NCBI GenBank assembly: GCA_031279615.1
Contig: JAITIE010000010.1
Location: 1-7,439 of the forward strand
From: Candidatus Margulisiibacteriota bacterium
GTDB lineage: Bacteria; Margulisbacteria; Termititenacia; Termititenacales; Termititenacaceae
Reading direction: 5' to 3'
Length of the DNA: 7,439 bases
A program made the translations under genes and the position numbers. Position 1 is the first letter of the stretch. Each line of letters starts with the position of its first letter. The notes below the pieces were generated by a model, which worked only from the letters and a program-made list of their open reading frames with translations, did no database searches and was not told where the DNA came from. This document shows positions 5,480-7,439 of the stretch, in pieces.

Positions 5480-6172
5480 TTAAATACTCTCGTCGCCGGT
5501 GACCTGCCCGTCAGCCAGCTTGATTTTCCGGCGCAGATGTTTAATGACTTTTTCATCGTGTGTGGAAAAAATAAAAGTAGTGTTCAATTCTTGATTGAGC
5601 TTTAGCATAATCTCCATGATATTTGCGGAATTTTGCGCGTCCAGATTGGCGGTCGGCTCGTCGGCCAGCACCAGCCGCGGTTTTTTGACGATGGCGCGGG
5701 CGATCGCCACGCGCTGGCACTGCCCGCCGGATAATTGTTTCGGCAGAGAATTGGCGCGGTCGGCCAGACCCACCCATTCCAGCGCCTGCCTGACCAGGGC
5801 CTGACGCTGCGGGGTTTTAAGCTGTGACTGCAAGAGCAGGGGGAATTCGATATTTTCGTATACGGTATAGACCGGCAGCAGATTAAAAGTCTGAAAAATA
5901 AAACCGATTTCAAAATTACGCAAAGCCGCCGCTTGTTTAGGCGAAAGCGTTTCGATTTTTTTGCCCAGCACTGTTGCGCTGCCGGCTGTCGGCAAATCCA
6001 GCGAGCCGATGATATTCAGCAGTGTGGTTTTGCCGGAACCGCTGGGACCGACCAGGCCGGTAAATTCACCCGCTGTGAAATCCAGCGTGACATTGTTCAG
6101 CGCGTTGAGCGTGGCCGCGCCCATTTGGTAACTTCTGAAAATATTTTGGATTTTTATGATTGTTTCGTTCAT
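5480..6172 (-). CDS. ABC transporter ATP-binding protein, LolD/MacB type, 230 aa
   Basis: All nucleotide-binding motifs are present: Walker A GPSGSGKT (42-49), Q-loop [10 protein letters not shown] (Q94), signature LSGGQCQR (147-154), Walker B LVLADE with catalytic E172, D-loop NLD (176-178) and H-loop STHD (H205). The QTFNLLP and NIEFPLLL segments are typical of the LolD/MacB/FtsE group that works with FtsX-type permeases. Cys152 replaces the usual Gln in LSGGQQQR, which should be harmless. The ATG (6170-6172) has AAGGGGG 4 nt upstream (complement of 6177-6183). It is the first gene of the operon, with a promoter and a palindromic operator just upstream. It powers the two downstream permeases by cytoplasmic ATP hydrolysis. 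I give no symbol because LolD and MacB-like assignments cannot be separated by eye. Confidence 0.95.
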   Translation of the reverse strand: MNETIIKIQNIFRSYQMGAATLNALNNVTLDFTAGEFTGLVGPSGSGKTTLLNIIGSLDLPTAGSATVLGKKIETLSPKQAAALRNFEIGFIFQTFNLLPVYTVYENIEFPLLLQSQLKTPQRQALVRQALEWVGLADRANSLPKQLSGGQCQRVAIARAIVKKPRLVLADEPTANLDAQNSANIMEIMLKLNQELNTTFIFSTHDEKVIKHLRRKIKLADGQVTGDESI

Positions 6173-6180
6173 GAAACCCC

Positions 6181-6204
6181 CTTGCTCACCTGAAAGTGAG
6201 CAAG
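6181..6204. promoter_or_regulatory. Palindromic operator over the ABC operon start site
   Basis: CTTGCTCAC (6181-6189) and GTGAGCAAG (6196-6204) form a perfect 9+9 inverted repeat with a 6-bp spacer. It abuts the -10 box (6205-6210), and the predicted start (near 6198) falls inside it, so a bound dimer would block transcription. Length and spacing suit a dimeric helix-turn-helix repressor such as the TetR family. No regulator gene is in the window. Its 3' arm also touches the AAGGGGG ribosome-binding site, so an RNA hairpin role is the alternative. Confidence 0.6.
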
Positions 6205-6233
6205 ATTATCCCTTAAAATCTAGACTTTGTCAT
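6205..6233 (-). promoter_or_regulatory. Sigma-70-type promoter of the ABC operon
   Basis: On the minus strand there is a -35 ATGACA (complement of 6228-6233, 5 of 6), a 17-bp spacer and a -10 GATAAT (complement of 6205-6210, 5 of 6). The start would be near 6198, giving a 26-nt leader before the ATPase ATG. The ABC genes can therefore be expressed apart from the upstream barrel gene. Confidence 0.65.
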
Positions 6234-6265
6234 CCGCGGTGGAAACCCCGCGCGGGATAATTTTT

Positions 6266-7351
6266 TTAATAATTGTAACTCAGCAAAATCCGCAGAGCGC
6301 CGGTGGTTTTTTTCTCCGCGGTGTAGTCCGGCGCCGCTGTCGCCAAAAACTGCCAGACCCAATCGTCGTAAGTCCGCTGCCAGCGCAGGGACAGGCTGTC
6401 GTTTTTCTCGGCGTAATACTGAATGACGCTGACCGTGTCATACAGGCCGACCGGATAATCGATCAGCGCGCCGCAGGCTGACGTGTTGTGATTGCGATCG
6501 GCGCGGTAAATATCGGTGTCGAGATTATATTTCTCGATTAAAACATGCAGGCCGTTACCGAGGTCAAAAGTATAGTCCGCGCCGAGCGTGGAATGATACT
6601 GTTTTTCCAGAGCGCGCAAGATTGGGTTGTCCTGGTCAATGTCCGCGGCGCTGTACACGGCTTCAAACCAGACGCCGATGCCAAGGTCCCATTTGCCGTC
6701 CAGTCCAGCGCGCCGCTCGGAAGTTATCTCGTCAGACAGCGTAGAAAAAGTCGGACTTGCGCCAAAGTCAATGCGGCGTTGATGATACGTCAAACCGGCT
6801 TCACCGTTGAATACCGGTAATTGCAAACGCCCGCCAAATTCCGGATCGTGTTTGGCGGTCGGAATTGTTTCCGCGCCTTTCAACTCAGCGTTGCCAGCCA
6901 GTCCCCACAGCCAAAAATTGGCGTTGTTGGGCAGATAGTAACGCAGCAGCGCGCCTTTGACGCCTTCCGTGTAGCCGAGCGGGTCCAGCGGGTCGAGACT
7001 GTCAAACCATTGCAGCGAGCGAAAAAGCGTGGCCGGGCCGAAATTTATTTTTTGCAAACCCAGACGCGCTTCTATTTGCGCGTCACTCCAGCGCGCCCAG
7101 AGACGGTGCGGTTTTAATTTACTGTCCGTACCGGAGGTCAGACTGCCGTTGAGCGCTAGGTCGATATCCAGCGCGTATTCCGGCGCCGACCAAAAAAATT
7201 CCGGTATATAGCGCAGTCCCAACTCGGCTTTTTCCTGCTCCGGCAGGTTTAACCAGCCGGTGACTTGGCCAGCGTTGCTGAACTCCGCGGCTGATAAAAA
7301 TTGCAAGAAACACGGCAAGACGCAAAGAAAAAATAGTAACTTTCGCCCCAT
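6266..7351 (-). CDS. Putative outer-membrane beta-barrel protein upstream of the ABC operon, 361 aa
   Basis: A Sec signal peptide (MGRKLLFFLCVLPCFLQFLSAA, cleavage near 22) is followed by alternating aromatic/polar strands and Gly/Asp-rich turns. The protein ends ILLSYNY with a terminal aromatic, as outer-membrane barrels do. A distinctive conserved-looking core spans residues 97-131: LGLQKINFGPATLF then WFDSLDPLDPLG, with NFWLWGLAGN at 145-154. I associate this pattern with barrel proteins found beside FtsX-type ABC and LolA-like genes, from memory only. No functional name is justified. The start ATG (7349-7351) is secure because an in-frame TAA lies four codons upstream. There is no Shine-Dalgarno, and a -10-like box sits 6 nt before the ATG. 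The stop (6266-6268) is 93 bp from the ATPase start. Its likely role is outer-membrane partner of the transporter. Confidence 0.78.
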   Translation of the reverse strand: MGRKLLFFLCVLPCFLQFLSAAEFSNAGQVTGWLNLPEQEKAELGLRYIPEFFWSAPEYALDIDLALNGSLTSGTDSKLKPHRLWARWSDAQIEARLGLQKINFGPATLFRSLQWFDSLDPLDPLGYTEGVKGALLRYYLPNNANFWLWGLAGNAELKGAETIPTAKHDPEFGGRLQLPVFNGEAGLTYHQRRIDFGASPTFSTLSDEITSERRAGLDGKWDLGIGVWFEAVYSAADIDQDNPILRALEKQYHSTLGADYTFDLGNGLHVLIEKYNLDTDIYRADRNHNTSACGALIDYPVGLYDTVSVIQYYAEKNDSLSLRWQRTYDDWVWQFLATAAPDYTAEKKTTGALRILLSYNY

Positions 7352-7357
7352 AAGTTT

Positions 7358-7387
7358 ATTTTAGCACGACGCTAATGCGGGCGATAA
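7358..7387 (-). promoter_or_regulatory. Possible promoter giving a leaderless barrel mRNA
   Basis: TAAAAT (complement of 7358-7363) lies 6 nt before the ATG, so a start at normal -10 spacing would fall on the ATG itself. The best -35 is weak (TTATCG, complement of 7382-7387, 18-bp spacing). An inverted repeat TTAGC-N5-GCTAA (7361-7375) overlaps the -10. The rest of the gap to 7439 shows only a GTGCGGGCAC palindrome and an A/T run, nothing I can assign. Confidence 0.4.
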
Positions 7388-7439
7388 GCGTGCGGATAGT
7401 TTTCCCGTGCCCGCACAAATAACAGAAAAAATCCATACA

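Noticed and set aside
6232..6258. Imperfect GC-rich hairpin after the barrel gene as its terminator
   Set aside because: The stem has a bulge. The T run (6261-6267) lies on the plus-strand side, with no plus-strand gene to end, and the minus strand has no U tract. It also overlaps the ABC -35.
7399..7439. Upstream gene or transposon end at the right edge
   Set aside because: Only a GTGCGGGCAC palindrome and an A-rich run are visible in under 90 bp; no frame or repeat is long enough to support a call.
1..7439. CRISPR array, reverse transcriptase/DGR, retron or insertion sequence
   Set aside because: No regularly spaced repeats, no transposase or reverse-transcriptase motifs in any frame, and no target-site duplications around the inverted repeats.

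Overview
The window reads as chromosomal DNA from a diderm (Gram-negative-type) bacterium. It encodes two signal-peptide-bearing beta-barrel-like proteins ending in an aromatic residue and a LolA-fold periplasmic protein beside an FtsX-type ABC transporter. I cannot name the organism. The standard genetic code fits, since TGA serves as a stop in several genes. An uncultivated gut or spirochaete-like lineage is only a guess from the gene set.

Almost everything is on the minus strand, so transcription runs from high to low coordinates. At the right end, a 361-residue putative outer-membrane barrel (7351-6266) starts just downstream of a -10-like box, with no Shine-Dalgarno and possibly no leader. 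Next is a compact ABC operon with its own promoter (-35 6228-6233, -10 6205-6210) and a perfect 9+9 palindrome lying on the predicted transcription start. It encodes a LolD/MacB-type ATPase (6172-5480), two different FtsX-type permeases (5477-4293 and 4296-3025, with ATGA overlap) and an outer-membrane lipoprotein-sorting (LolA-like) protein (2935-2096). Two inverted REP-like palindromes sit between the second permease and the LolA-like gene. Together these would extract a lipid or lipoprotein from the inner membrane, carry it across the periplasm and perhaps deliver it to the barrel.

An AT-rich patch (about 33% GC, against about 57% in the adjoining start of the LolA-like gene's 3' end) is attached to the operon. 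It holds a small ORF (2099-1605) joined by a GTGA overlap. Its C-terminal part resembles the phage-type PBECR (Barnase-EndoU-ColicinE5/D-RelE-like) nuclease/toxin domains found at the ends of phage MuF proteins. No antitoxin gene is visible. Running into its 3' end from the opposite strand is a compact 71-nt three-way-junction RNA (1551-1621). It has a consensus extended -10 promoter, a GCAA tetraloop and a short U tail. I do not recognise this RNA. It is the most unusual element of the window.

The left part is a 408-residue putative porin (1382-156). Its promoter is divergent from the RNA promoter and the two -35 boxes overlap. Its leader of about 100 nt holds a strong but orphan Shine-Dalgarno, a five-codon reading frame and a 9-bp hairpin. 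It ends at tandem hairpin terminators (104-157) facing a rightward reading frame that enters from outside the window. No stretch over 300 bases lacks a gene; the intergenic gaps (1383-1550, 2936-3024, 6173-6265, 7352-7439) are described feature by feature.
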